Part shown: piece after piece, positions 9,261 to 17,375 of the stretch
Layout: every line of letters starts with the position of its first letter
Numbering within the stretch: position 1 is the first letter of the stretch
Origin: Herbaspirillum sp. ST 5-3
GTDB taxonomy: Bacteria; Pseudomonadota; Gammaproteobacteria; Burkholderiales; Burkholderiaceae_D
Direction of reading: 5' to 3'
Assembly (NCBI RefSeq): GCF_004804275.1
Contig: NZ_STGI01000008.1
Span: forward strand, 1 to 64,000
Length of the DNA: 64,000 nucleotides
Notes under the pieces: model-generated
Seen by the model: only the letters and a program-made list of their open reading frames with translations
What the model was told of the DNA's origin: nothing
Database searches by the model: none
Made by a program: the position numbers and the translations under genes

Positions 9261-9437
9261 ATGGGCAATTCGCAACGCGAGCCAGGCGAGCTCGGGAAGC
9301 CGGATCCGCAAGTCGTGCGTACCAAGGACAATCCTATCGGCATCGATGACATCGGTTTGCCTTCCGGCATTTCACCGGAAGATCTGCCGAAGCTTGAGGA
9401 AATCAGGCCCGACCCCGACAAGCTCAAGGACAAGTGA
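9261..9437 (+). CDS. Small hypothetical protein, 58 aa
   Basis: A short reading frame from ATG 9261 to TGA 9437, preceded by GGAGG four bases upstream. The product begins MGNSQREPGELGKPDPQVV and is rich in D, P and K, with a segment IGIDDIGLPSGISPEDLPKL. It is very hydrophilic and probably disordered, with no cysteine, signal or membrane segment. Codon use is normal for the neighbourhood (GC-rich third positions) and the ribosome binding site is strong, so I think it is real. The function is unknown. The next small gene starts 37 bases after its stop. Confidence 0.6.
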   Translation: MGNSQREPGELGKPDPQVVRTKDNPIGIDDIGLPSGISPEDLPKLEEIRPDPDKLKDK

Positions 9438-9474
9438 TTGATTGCCCTGCATGGCGAATGAGGAAGGACGAAAT

Positions 9475-9726
9475 ATGGCGAACAAGCAAGAGTGCGACAA
9501 ATATGCAGCGGAACTGATTCAGCGCTTCGAGGATTTCACCCGATGGGCGATCGCGCACTGGCCTAATCCGGAATCTCCCTTGCTCTCGTCGGACTTCAAT
9601 GAGTCGCGGCGGGAAATCGGACGGCTGGCGGGGCCGAAGCTGGGCGAAGGAAGTGCGGACGACGGATCTGCCGGCAACAGGGAAACCACTCAGTACATCG
9701 ACATGAACCCGATGCCTTGGCCCTGA
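9475..9726 (+). CDS. Small hypothetical protein ending in MNPMPWP
   Basis: 83 aa from ATG 9475, with an AGGAAGG site eight bases upstream; an earlier in-frame ATG at 9442 adds 11 residues and lacks a site. The N-terminal half (NKQECDKYAAELIQRFEDF, then TRWAIAHWPNPESPL and LSSDFNESRREIGRLAG) looks helical. The C-terminus ends YIDMNPMPWP. From memory, similar short proteins with a PMPWP end occur as conserved hypotheticals in Oxalobacteraceae; I cannot confirm that here. No function is known. It is probably co-transcribed with the 58-aa gene before it. Confidence 0.7.
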   Translation: MANKQECDKYAAELIQRFEDFTRWAIAHWPNPESPLLSSDFNESRREIGRLAGPKLGEGSADDGSAGNRETTQYIDMNPMPWP

Positions 9727-9883
9727 TGCCGGAGTCAGGCGTTTTGTTGAGTTGATTGCGAAGCAGCAAGTTTTTCCCGCGTTCCAATATTGATATTTCC
9801 GGAGATATCGAATTTGTTAACAGATGTTTCTTCACGGTTAACATAAAAGGCAAAATGCTACACTTCCGGCGTTTCAAAGGGGT

Positions 9884-9898
9884 CCAACCTTTGGTTGG
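9884..9898 (+). promoter_or_regulatory. Short hairpin in the leader of the PA2779-like gene
   Basis: CCAACC-TTT-GGTTGG is a perfect six-pair stem with a three-base loop, 48 bases before the ATG at 9947. No T-run follows, so it is not an intrinsic terminator. Upstream at 9827-9842 are GTTAAC repeats and the AT-rich probable promoter zone. Whether the hairpin has a role is unknown. Confidence 0.3.
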
Positions 9899-9946
9899 TG
9901 TTGTTTATTCCATCGGCATTAATCGCTATACGAAGAAGAGGAAATC

Positions 9947-10339
9947 ATGATCCAGAAATTGAAGCGCGGGTTTGTCTGGATGCTGCTGAGTGCATTCACG
10001 TTTGTCGGGTTTACCCAGACTGTGCAAGCGGCGATGATCGGTACCGATCAAGTGCTCGCTGCGAATGCGGCCCAGCAGAACAAGGAGCGCATCGCTGCGG
10101 CGCTCGATCGTCCCGAAGTAATGGCGCAACTTGAGAAAATGGGTGTCAACAAGAGTGACGCGCAGGCGCGTGTCGCCGCGCTTACCGATGCGGAAGCAGC
10201 CACGCTGGCGAACCAGATTGACACCCTGCCTGCCGGCGGTGATGTGGTCGGTGCGCTGGTTCTCATCTTCGTCGTGCTGCTCGTCACGGATATTCTTGGC
10301 CTGACCAAGGTGTTCCCGTTCACGCGCTCCAAGCGATAA
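9947..10339 (+). CDS. PA2779-like secreted protein with C-terminal membrane anchor
   Basis: 130 aa. A signal peptide (residues 1-29, ending VQA-A) is followed by a helical, Ala/Gln-rich region (35-90, with RPEVMAQLEKMGVNKSDAQA). After a GG hinge (97-98) comes one hydrophobic span (about 100-119), then the basic end FPFTRSKR. This layout matches what I know as the PA2779 family, which occurs next to a PA2778-type cysteine peptidase, as here. The basic tail after a membrane span recalls sorting-type C-termini, but that is inference. A GAAGAGGAAATC ribosome binding site precedes the ATG. The stop is directly followed by the next start. Confidence 0.8.
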   Translation: MIQKLKRGFVWMLLSAFTFVGFTQTVQAAMIGTDQVLAANAAQQNKERIAAALDRPEVMAQLEKMGVNKSDAQARVAALTDAEAATLANQIDTLPAGGDVVGALVLIFVVLLVTDILGLTKVFPFTRSKR

Positions 10340-11311
10340 ATGCCGGTTGGCATGACGCATTCCTGGCGCGGGCTCCTGCCGGGAATGCTGATGGTGCTTG
10401 TGTTGCTGAGTGGTTGTGCGACGCAGACGCGATCGCTTCTGCAGTCCGCATCAACCACCCGGCTGCCGTCGAAAGTCGAGCTGGTCTCCACACCTTTCTT
10501 CCCGCAGGAACGCTACCAGTGCGGGCCGGCGGCTTTGGCAATGTCGCTTAATGCCGCGGGTATCTCCGCGACACCGGATGCGCTGGTGCCGCAGGTGTAT
10601 GTGCCGCAGCGCGAAGGCAGCCTGCAGCCCGAAATGCTGGCTGCGGCGCGGCGCAACGGCGCGCTCAGCATGACCGTGCCTCCCACCATCGAAGCCTTGC
10701 TCACGGAGCTTTCCGCCGGCAATCCGGTCATCGTCTTGCAGAACCTGAGCTTGCCCTGGTTCCCGCTCTGGCACTACGCGGTGGCAATCGGATATGACCT
10801 GAACACCGGCGATATCGTCTTGCGATCAGGCACGACCGAGCGCGAGATCATGCCCTTGTCCACCTTCGAGCATACCTGGGCGCGCAGCGGCTATTGGGGC
10901 ATGGTGGTGCTGCCTCCCGGCCGATTGCCGGCAACTGCGGACGAGCAGGCCGTCGTTGCAGCGACCGTGGCATTCGAAAAAAACGGCGACGCGGCTTTGG
11001 CACGCAAGGCGTATGACGCGGCGTTGAAGCGCTGGCCGCACAAGCTCACTTTGCAAATGGGATACGGCAACAGCGCGTACGCCGCAGGCGATCGTCAAGC
11101 CGCGGCGGCGGCATTCAGGACCGCCGCGCAGGAACATCCCGATAGCGCGCCGGCTTTCAATAATCTGGCATCCGTGCTTACCGAACTCGGCGAGTTCAAG
11201 GAAGCGCGCAAAGCGGCGGAAAACGCCGCCGCTCTAGGTGGGCCGTGGCGGGAAGCGGCGCAGGCAACCTTGCGCGCGATCGAGGACGGGGAGCGGAAAG
11301 CCGGACAATGA
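10340..11311 (+). CDS. PA2778-like C39-type cysteine peptidase lipoprotein with TPR repeats
   Basis: 323 aa. A lipoprotein signal ends at LLSGC (Cys26). Then comes a papain-like C39-type domain with ERYQCGPAALAM (catalytic Cys61) and PLWHYAVAIGYD (His145, Asp153), the expected Cys-His-Asp set. The C-terminal third (about 205-315) has at least two TPR-like units (YDAALKRWP..., AFRTAAQEHPDSAPAFNNLA, then LTELGEFKEARKAAENA). The start codon is the first base after the TAA of the previous gene, so translation is coupled. Its substrate is unknown; the adjacent PA2779-like protein is the obvious candidate partner. Predicted place: periplasmic face of a membrane. Confidence 0.83.
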   Translation: MPVGMTHSWRGLLPGMLMVLVLLSGCATQTRSLLQSASTTRLPSKVELVSTPFFPQERYQCGPAALAMSLNAAGISATPDALVPQVYVPQREGSLQPEMLAAARRNGALSMTVPPTIEALLTELSAGNPVIVLQNLSLPWFPLWHYAVAIGYDLNTGDIVLRSGTTEREIMPLSTFEHTWARSGYWGMVVLPPGRLPATADEQAVVAATVAFEKNGDAALARKAYDAALKRWPHKLTLQMGYGNSAYAAGDRQAAAAAFRTAAQEHPDSAPAFNNLASVLTELGEFKEARKAAENAAALGGPWREAAQATLRAIEDGERKAGQ

Positions 11312-11366
11312 GTTATGCGCTATTTGCCGGCCGGAACGAATCACGAGAAATGCAATGCAAGAAACA

Positions 11367-11528
11367 TTACTTCGTCCGAATTGCGTTTCTGTCCATGCAA
11401 AGCTTTTCCGGGCCACCGGCTTCGCAACGCTTGTCGATCAGAAGCCTGACCACCAGTGCGCCAACAATCCCGGCGATGAACAGAAGAATCATCAATTGAA
11501 TGATGGTGATGCCTTTCATGCGATTCAT
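11367..11528 (-). CDS. Pilin-like small membrane protein, 53 aa
   Basis: From ATG 11528 (MNRMKG), or 11519 (MKG). The segment KG-ITIIQLMILLFIAGIVGALVV copies the type IV prepilin N-terminus (G before an FTLIELM-type hydrophobic helix), with Gln where Glu5 is usual. The rest is only LLIDKRCEAGGPEKLC plus 9 residues. It holds two cysteines ten positions apart, like a tiny disulfide loop. There is no globular pilin domain. The ribosome binding site is weak (GGGGCAAG). It lies convergent to the C39 peptidase gene. It may be a real micro-pilin or simply a small single-span protein with chance resemblance. Confidence 0.5.
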   Translation of the reverse strand: MNRMKGITIIQLMILLFIAGIVGALVVRLLIDKRCEAGGPEKLCMDRNAIRTK

Positions 11529-11747
11529 TGTCTTGCCCCTTTTCCGAGGAAACGCGAATCTTGTCCTTCGATCCGAACCATGCAGATGGAACCGAACGTC
11601 TGCGGCGACCACAGAAACCTGAAGCAAGACCGTCGATTGGATGATTGGCTTCGGTTTACCCGGAATACTGTTCAGCTTTTACCAGGTTTTTCAACCAACA
11701 ATAATACGCAACACTGCAAGTTGCGAGAATGATCAAAGGAGACGCAC

Positions 11748-12086
11748 ATGAATGTGCAAATGCTGGGTCCGGAATATTCTCTGACCCCTTCGCTGTATGA
11801 ACACTTGCAACAAACCTTGCGCGCGGCCTTTGCCCGTGCGCGCAGCCATGTTGTGCGCATCGTCGTGCGGCTGGGCGATCTCAACGGCCCCGGTGGGGGA
11901 CGTGACAAGGTATGCCAGCTCAACGTCACCATGGCCGGCCAGCCGGAAGTCGTGATTCGTGAAGTGCAGGAAGACATGTACTACGCAATCGATTGTGCGG
12001 TAAGACGCGCCGCGCATCGCGCGATGCGCTTGATGCAACGCAGACATGCGAGTCCGGCCAAGGGCGAGGACACAGCGCCAGTCTGA
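11748..12086 (+). CDS. HPF/RaiA-like ribosome-associated protein, short form
   Basis: 112 aa with a strong AAAGGAG site seven bases before the ATG. The sequence (EYSLTPSLYEHLQQTLRAAF, ARARSHVVRIVVRLGDLNGP, VCQLNVTMAGQPEVVIREV, EDMYYAIDCAVRRAAHRAM) has the beta-alpha-beta-beta-beta-alpha pattern of hibernation-promoting factors. Typical HPF begins with MNLxITGxxxxxTxAL; here it begins MNVQMLGPEYSLTPSL. Such short stand-alone relatives in Burkholderiales are annotated as HPF/RaiA family with unproven function. There is no C-terminal long-HPF domain. It converges with the TauE/SafE gene, two bases apart. Confidence 0.75.
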   Translation: MNVQMLGPEYSLTPSLYEHLQQTLRAAFARARSHVVRIVVRLGDLNGPGGGRDKVCQLNVTMAGQPEVVIREVQEDMYYAIDCAVRRAAHRAMRLMQRRHASPAKGEDTAPV

Positions 12087-12088
12087 TG

Positions 12089-12886
12089 TCAGAAGGCGGC
12101 TTTGGCGATCATGCCAAGTGCGACGACCGCGGATACGAAGGCAAAGGTTTTTTGCATCTGCGGTCCCGCCAGCCGATTTGCAGCCAGTCTGCCGGCGAAC
12201 ATGCCGGCAAGACCGCCGACAGAGAAGGGGAGCGCGACGCTCCAGTTCAAATGACCCGCGATCGCGCTCGAGGCCACTCCCATGGCCGATACGAGCGCGA
12301 TGACGGCCAGCGAAGTCGATACGATGGATTTCATGTCGAGGTCGGTGTAGCGTTGCAGCGCGGGGACCATGACGAAGCCGCCACCCACTCCAAGCAATCC
12401 CGATAGCAAACCGGCAAGCGTTCCGGAAAGCGCAAGCGATCTTGCGCAGCGAGAGGTCCATATGAAGCGTCCGCTGGCCTGGTGGCGTACGCACGGGGGC
12501 GCAAGCTCCGGGTCCCGGCATTGCGAGGATGGCGATCCGCCGGCCTGCCGGAAGGTGCGGACGGCGACAAGCAGCATGACGATGGCGAACAGGACAGCAA
12601 GCCAGCGATTGTCGATGCGGCGCGCCAGCCAGAGACCAGGCGGGGAAAACACAATTCCGAATCCAGCCATCAGGAGTGCTGCCCGATAGCGAACCGTTCC
12701 CGTCTTGAGTCCAAGCGCCGCTCCCAGGGCGGCAGCCAGTCCGACGGCGACAAGCCCGATCGGCCCCGCATCGGCGACGCCAAGATGGGCACCGAACATC
12801 AGTAGCGGCACGGCAAGAATGCCGCCTCCTGCGCCGGTCAAGGCCAGGATCACACCGACAATCAGACCCAGCACCAGGCTAGTCAT
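12089..12886 (-). CDS. TauE/SafE family sulfite/sulfur anion exporter
   Basis: 265 aa from ATG 12886; an upstream in-frame start adds a non-membrane leader. About eight spans lie in two repeats, each opening with the family motif: GAGGGILAVPLL (18-29) and GVGGGFVMVPAL (166-177). The family moves sulfite, sulfonates or sulfur oxyanions across the inner membrane. Between the repeats lies a hydrophilic loop with three cysteines (near 123, 132 and 147), longer than in minimal relatives. It stands beside an ArsR regulator, a sulfide:quinone oxidoreductase and a rhodanese, which fits a sulfur export role. Confidence 0.88.
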   Translation of the reverse strand: MTSLVLGLIVGVILALTGAGGGILAVPLLMFGAHLGVADAGPIGLVAVGLAAALGAALGLKTGTVRYRAALLMAGFGIVFSPPGLWLARRIDNRWLAVLFAIVMLLVAVRTFRQAGGSPSSQCRDPELAPPCVRHQASGRFIWTSRCARSLALSGTLAGLLSGLLGVGGGFVMVPALQRYTDLDMKSIVSTSLAVIALVSAMGVASSAIAGHLNWSVALPFSVGGLAGMFAGRLAANRLAGPQMQKTFAFVSAVVALGMIAKAAF

Positions 12887-12920
12887 CGCTCCCCTTCGTC
12901 GACAGAACAGTCGCGCAGCA

Positions 12921-13211
12921 TCAGCCCGCGAAGCGCCGGCGGACGAGGTCGCACAGTGCATAGACGGATTCGTCGGCGATCCGGTAGTACGCGATCGTAC
13001 CGTGGCCCCGGCGCGCGACCAGCCCGTGCTTGCTCAAAATTGCCAGGTGCTGGGAGATGTTGGAGGAGGTGTAATCGCATAACTCCGCGAGTTCTCCGAC
13101 ATTGCGTTCGCCTTGACGGAGCAGGTTGAGGATGCACAGCCGAGCCGGCACCGACAGCACTTGAAAGTAGGCGGCGACCTGTCCTGTGGTTTCTCTCGGG
13201 AGTCCTTCCAT
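12921..13211 (-). CDS. ArsR-family repressor of the sulfide cluster
   Basis: 96 aa from ATG 13211, preceded by GAAGGA; an ATG at 13244 is possible. Winged-helix ArsR fold: LSVPARLCILNLLRQGERNV, ELAELCDYTSSNISQHLAIL (recognition helix), ARRGHGTIAYYRIAD (wing). Cysteines sit at 26, 45 and 87. SqrR/BigR-type relatives sense persulfides through a cysteine pair; the placement here is not identical, so metal or thiol sensing both remain open. It is divergent from the sulfide:quinone oxidoreductase gene, with a palindrome between them, and is followed by the exporter gene on the same strand. It probably represses both directions. Confidence 0.87.
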   Translation of the reverse strand: MEGLPRETTGQVAAYFQVLSVPARLCILNLLRQGERNVGELAELCDYTSSNISQHLAILSKHGLVARRGHGTIAYYRIADESVYALCDLVRRRFAG

Positions 13212-13268
13212 CGCACATCCTTCATCGTCGCGCGCGAGGCGCAATGTCGATCTTGTTAAAATGCATTA

Positions 13269-13297
13269 TTGCGTAAGTACTTAAGTAGTCACATAAT
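13269..13297 (+). promoter_or_regulatory. Divergent promoter/operator between arsR and sqr
   Basis: The 10-base perfect palindrome TACTTAAGTA (13278-13287) lies inside two face-to-face promoter candidates. For the sqr gene: TTGCGT (13269-13274), 17 bases, CATAAT (13292-13297). For arsR on the minus strand: GTGACT (13287-13292), 16 bases, AATAAT (13265-13270). The -10 boxes match consensus at five of six positions; the -35 boxes are weaker. ATTAT and ATAAT arms flank the core. One dimer on this site would block both promoters. Confidence 0.5.
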
Positions 13298-13346
13298 ACA
13301 GCAAAGCGGGCTGGCACCGCTTGAGCGATTTCGACGCAAGACATGA

Positions 13347-14633
<1,287 letters not shown>

Positions 14634-14653
14634 ATCTTTGGCAAAGGAACACA

Positions 14654-14983
14654 ATGGGAATTTTGGAAAAGCTGTTTTCAATGGTTTCCGGCAGCGCGTC
14701 GGAACAATTGCCGGAACAGGCGATGTTGATCGACGTGCGGTCACCGGCGGAATTCGCTGCCGGGCATATCGACGGAGCCATTCCGCTGCCGCTGCCGGCC
14801 ATGGCACAGGGAATCGACAAGATCGCACAAGACAAGGAAGCGCCGATCATCGTCTATTGTCAAAGCGGGGCACGCTCGGCTGCGGCTCGCCAGCAACTGA
14901 TCAATCTGGGTTATCGGCAGGTGGTGAACGGCGGCGGCGTTTTCTCGCTGGCGCGGCGCATGAACCGTCGCATTCTCAGCTGA
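14654..14983 (+). CDS. Single-domain rhodanese
   Basis: 109 aa from ATG 14654 with an AAAGGA site. A single rhodanese domain: LIDVRSPAEFAAGHIDGAI (25-43) and the active loop YCQSGARS with catalytic Cys69. These domains move sulfane sulfur from persulfide donors to acceptors such as sulfite, glutathione or cyanide. The position right behind the sulfide:quinone oxidoreductase suggests that it takes up the persulfide made there. There is no obvious signal peptide. The preceding 20 bases hold only the ribosome binding site, so the two genes form one transcript. Confidence 0.92.
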   Translation: MGILEKLFSMVSGSASEQLPEQAMLIDVRSPAEFAAGHIDGAIPLPLPAMAQGIDKIAQDKEAPIIVYCQSGARSAAARQQLINLGYRQVVNGGGVFSLARRMNRRILS

Positions 14984-15059
14984 CCGGTGCGGACGCACCG
15001 CCTGCGGAACTTGATTCAAATCATTTTTTTCCGATAGGCGGCGGGGTACGCTGCTTTGA

Positions 15060-15536
15060 ATGGAGACCACCCCAGGACAGGTTCGCGACATGCCATTCCA
15101 ATTTGACCAGACCCCGGACCACGAACAGCTGGAAACGGCTTCGCATTACTTCGAGCTGTTTGCAGAGCCGATACGCCTGAGAATCCTCAGTACGCTGCGC
15201 AACGGGGAACGTACGGTCAATGAAATCGCGGCACATATCAACGCGAAACAATCCAACGTCTCGCACAAGCTCAAGATGCTGCACCAGTCCAGGATCCTCG
15301 TGCGACGCAAGGAGGGCACGCAGGTTTTCTATAGCATTGGCGACCAGAACGCGATGACGCTCTGCCGCGACGTGTGTCGCAAGAAGGCCATCGGCTGGCG
15401 AAATGCGGGCGGCGGAGACTTCGAGACCTGTCGTCTGCCCGACCGGCGCTGCAGCATTGGCGGAGGCACCTGCCAGTGGGAGAAATCGCTGGCACTCGTG
15501 GCGAACGGACCCGCGACGCGGTACGAAAATCCGTAA
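15060..15536 (+). CDS. ArsR-family regulator with cysteine-rich tail
   Basis: 158 aa from ATG 15060; ATG 15090 (MPFQFDQTPD) is equally possible. The ArsR core runs from about 28 to 100: YFELFAEPIRLRILSTLRNG, ERTVNEIAAHINAKQSNVSH (recognition helix), and wing VRRKEGTQVFYSI. After it, LCRDVCRKKA (Cys102, Cys106) and an unusual extension with Cys124, 131 and 138 give five cysteines in 37 residues. That suggests metal or persulfide sensing, but the ligand is unproven. It sits 76 bases behind the rhodanese gene and probably belongs to the sulfide cluster. The following regulator gene is convergent. Confidence 0.82.
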   Translation: METTPGQVRDMPFQFDQTPDHEQLETASHYFELFAEPIRLRILSTLRNGERTVNEIAAHINAKQSNVSHKLKMLHQSRILVRRKEGTQVFYSIGDQNAMTLCRDVCRKKAIGWRNAGGGDFETCRLPDRRCSIGGGTCQWEKSLALVANGPATRYENP

Positions 15537-15560
15537 CCGGAACTGCGCGTCTGCGGAGGG

Positions 15561-16151
15561 TTACACCTGCGAAGGCAGCGGCTGGCCGGCGAGCACCGCG
15601 AAGTAGGCGGGAAACAGTTCGCGCCGGCGTGCGTGGGATTCGGTGATCCGCATGGTGTAGTAGCCGACCTGGTGGTAGTAGGTGATGCGTGCGCGGATCA
15701 TCGCTTCCTTTTCCGAGAAGCCCAGCGCCGAAAAAATCCGCATGAGCACCTTCAGGCGGGCCGTATCGGCCGAGCGTACCGCGCGCGCCACTTCGGGAGC
15801 ATTGCGTGCCCAGTCGCGCACCGCGCTGTCGAAATCGGGATCGAATTCCTTCTCGTCGAGCCAGATGCGCGTAAAGCGCGCAAGCTGCTGCAGCGCCGGC
15901 TCTTTGTCCTTGCCGATCACGCGCAAGAACGGCTCGGTGTTTTGCGAACGCCAGTGCTTGAGCAGCGCATCGAGCAAGGCCTGGCGGTCCGCAAAGTGCC
16001 AGTAGAAACTGCCGCGCGTGACGTTCAGGTCACGCGCGAGACGATCCACCTTGACGTCGGCCACGCCGTGACGTATCAGCGCGGCGCGCGCAGCAAGAAT
16101 CCAGTCCTCAGCCGACAGGTTATCGGCCGTTTTGCTGCGCGCTTTCGTCAT
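15561..16151 (-). CDS. TetR-family regulator at the end of the sarcosine operon
   Basis: 196 aa. The N-terminal TetR DNA-binding domain spans about 15-62: DWILAARAALIRHGVADVKV, DRLARDLNVTRGSFYWHFAD (HTH and YWHF), RQALLDALLKHW. The C-terminal ligand domain is helical (ARFTRIWLDEKEF, VRDWARNAPEVARAVRSADT). It starts nine bases after the ABC binding-protein gene ends, so it is the last gene of the soxBDAG-purU run. It is the most likely protein to bind the two palindromes in front of soxB. The effector is unknown; sarcosine or a folate product is guesswork. Confidence 0.88.
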   Translation of the reverse strand: MTKARSKTADNLSAEDWILAARAALIRHGVADVKVDRLARDLNVTRGSFYWHFADRQALLDALLKHWRSQNTEPFLRVIGKDKEPALQQLARFTRIWLDEKEFDPDFDSAVRDWARNAPEVARAVRSADTARLKVLMRIFSALGFSEKEAMIRARITYYHQVGYYTMRITESHARRRELFPAYFAVLAGQPLPSQV

Positions 16152-16160
16152 GTGTCGTCC

Positions 16161-17318
16161 TCACTTGTTGGAGATGGTTTCCAGCGGTTCGAACTTGCCG
16201 TTCCTGACCTGCGAAATGGTGACTGCCGCCGAGCGCAGGTCCCCCTTGCTGTCAAACGCGATCTGGCCCGTCACGCCCTTGAAGTTGAGCTTGTAAATCT
16301 GGGGCAGGTACTTCTTCGGATCCGCGGAGTTCGCCGCCTTCATGGCGTTGATCAATACGTTGGTCGCATCATAGCCATAAGGTGCGTACATGACAACCTT
16401 GCCGAACCTGGCATTGAATTTCTTCGTGAAGTCCGGGCCGCCGGGCATCTTCTCGATGGCCTGGCCGGAATCGCCGGAATAGGTGCCTTCCGCCGCGTCC
16501 TTGCCGGCCAGGCTCGCGAACGCATCGCTGGAGATCGAGGAGCCGAACAGCGGAATCTTCATGCCCATCTCGATCATCTGCTTCCTGAACGGACCTGCCT
16601 GCGCGTCGACGCCGCCGTAGAAGATCGCCTGCACATTCTTGCTCTTGATGTTCGTCAGGATCGTGTGGAAATCGGAAGCCTTGTCGCTGGTGTATTCGCG
16701 CGCCCCGACCTTGCCGCCGAGCCTGGTCACGGTCTTTGCCACCACGTCCGCCAGCCCCTGGCCGAACGCGGTACGATCGTCGACCACCGCCACGTTCTTC
16801 GCGCCCAGCTTGCCGACCATGTACTGCGCAATGGTCGCGCCGACCTGCTGGTCATCACCGATGACGCGGAACACCGTGCGGAAGTTCTGGCGGGTCAGAG
16901 TCGGGTTGGTGGCCGCCGGAGCGACCTGCGGGATTCCGGCGGCGTTATAGACCTTGGATGCCACGATAGTCGCGCCCGACGTCAGATGACCGACCACGCC
17001 AGCCACGCCTGCGTCGACGAAGCGATTGGCGACGGCAACCGCCTGCTTGGGATCCGCCTGGTCGTCTTCCGACAGCATCTCGAAGCGAACCGCCTCGCCG
17101 CCCAGCTTGACACCCTCGGCATTTGCCTCGTCGATCGCAAGCTTGACCGCGTTTTCGAAGTCCTTGCCATAGTGTGCGATGCCGCCGCTATAGGGGCCCG
17201 ATACGCCGATCTTGACGACCTTTTCCGCGGACGCGGGCTGGCTGAAGGCGAAAGCGGATGCGCAAAGCGCAGCCAGCACGGTGATACGGCGCGAACGCGA
17301 AAAATTTTCTTGCTTCAT
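16161..17318 (-). CDS. ABC transporter substrate-binding protein, LivK type
   Basis: 385 aa from ATG 17318, which has a GGAGG-like site; an upstream ATG at 17354 would hide the signal peptide. A Sec signal ends near ASA-EK (about residue 31). The mature part begins VVKIGVSGPYSGGIAHYGKD, the hallmark of Leu/Ile/Val-type periplasmic binding proteins (Peripla_BP_6). VAGVVGHLTSGATIVASKVY and YAPYGYDATNVLINAM are also family marks. No permease or ATPase genes are near, so it must use a system encoded elsewhere. Its place in the sarcosine operon suggests a related amine or amino acid ligand, but this is inference. Confidence 0.85.
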   Translation of the reverse strand: MKQENFSRSRRITVLAALCASAFAFSQPASAEKVVKIGVSGPYSGGIAHYGKDFENAVKLAIDEANAEGVKLGGEAVRFEMLSEDDQADPKQAVAVANRFVDAGVAGVVGHLTSGATIVASKVYNAAGIPQVAPAATNPTLTRQNFRTVFRVIGDDQQVGATIAQYMVGKLGAKNVAVVDDRTAFGQGLADVVAKTVTRLGGKVGAREYTSDKASDFHTILTNIKSKNVQAIFYGGVDAQAGPFRKQMIEMGMKIPLFGSSISSDAFASLAGKDAAEGTYSGDSGQAIEKMPGGPDFTKKFNARFGKVVMYAPYGYDATNVLINAMKAANSADPKKYLPQIYKLNFKGVTGQIAFDSKGDLRSAAVTISQVRNGKFEPLETISNK

Positions 17319-17375
17319 AACGAGAGGCTCCTCCAGGTGTGATGTCAAAAACAATGCGGGTTGCAGGGCTCCCGC

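Noticed and set aside
15633-17342. A 569-codon plus-strand frame antisense to tetR and the binding-protein gene
   Set aside because: It crosses two clear genes on the other strand and has no recognisable domain.
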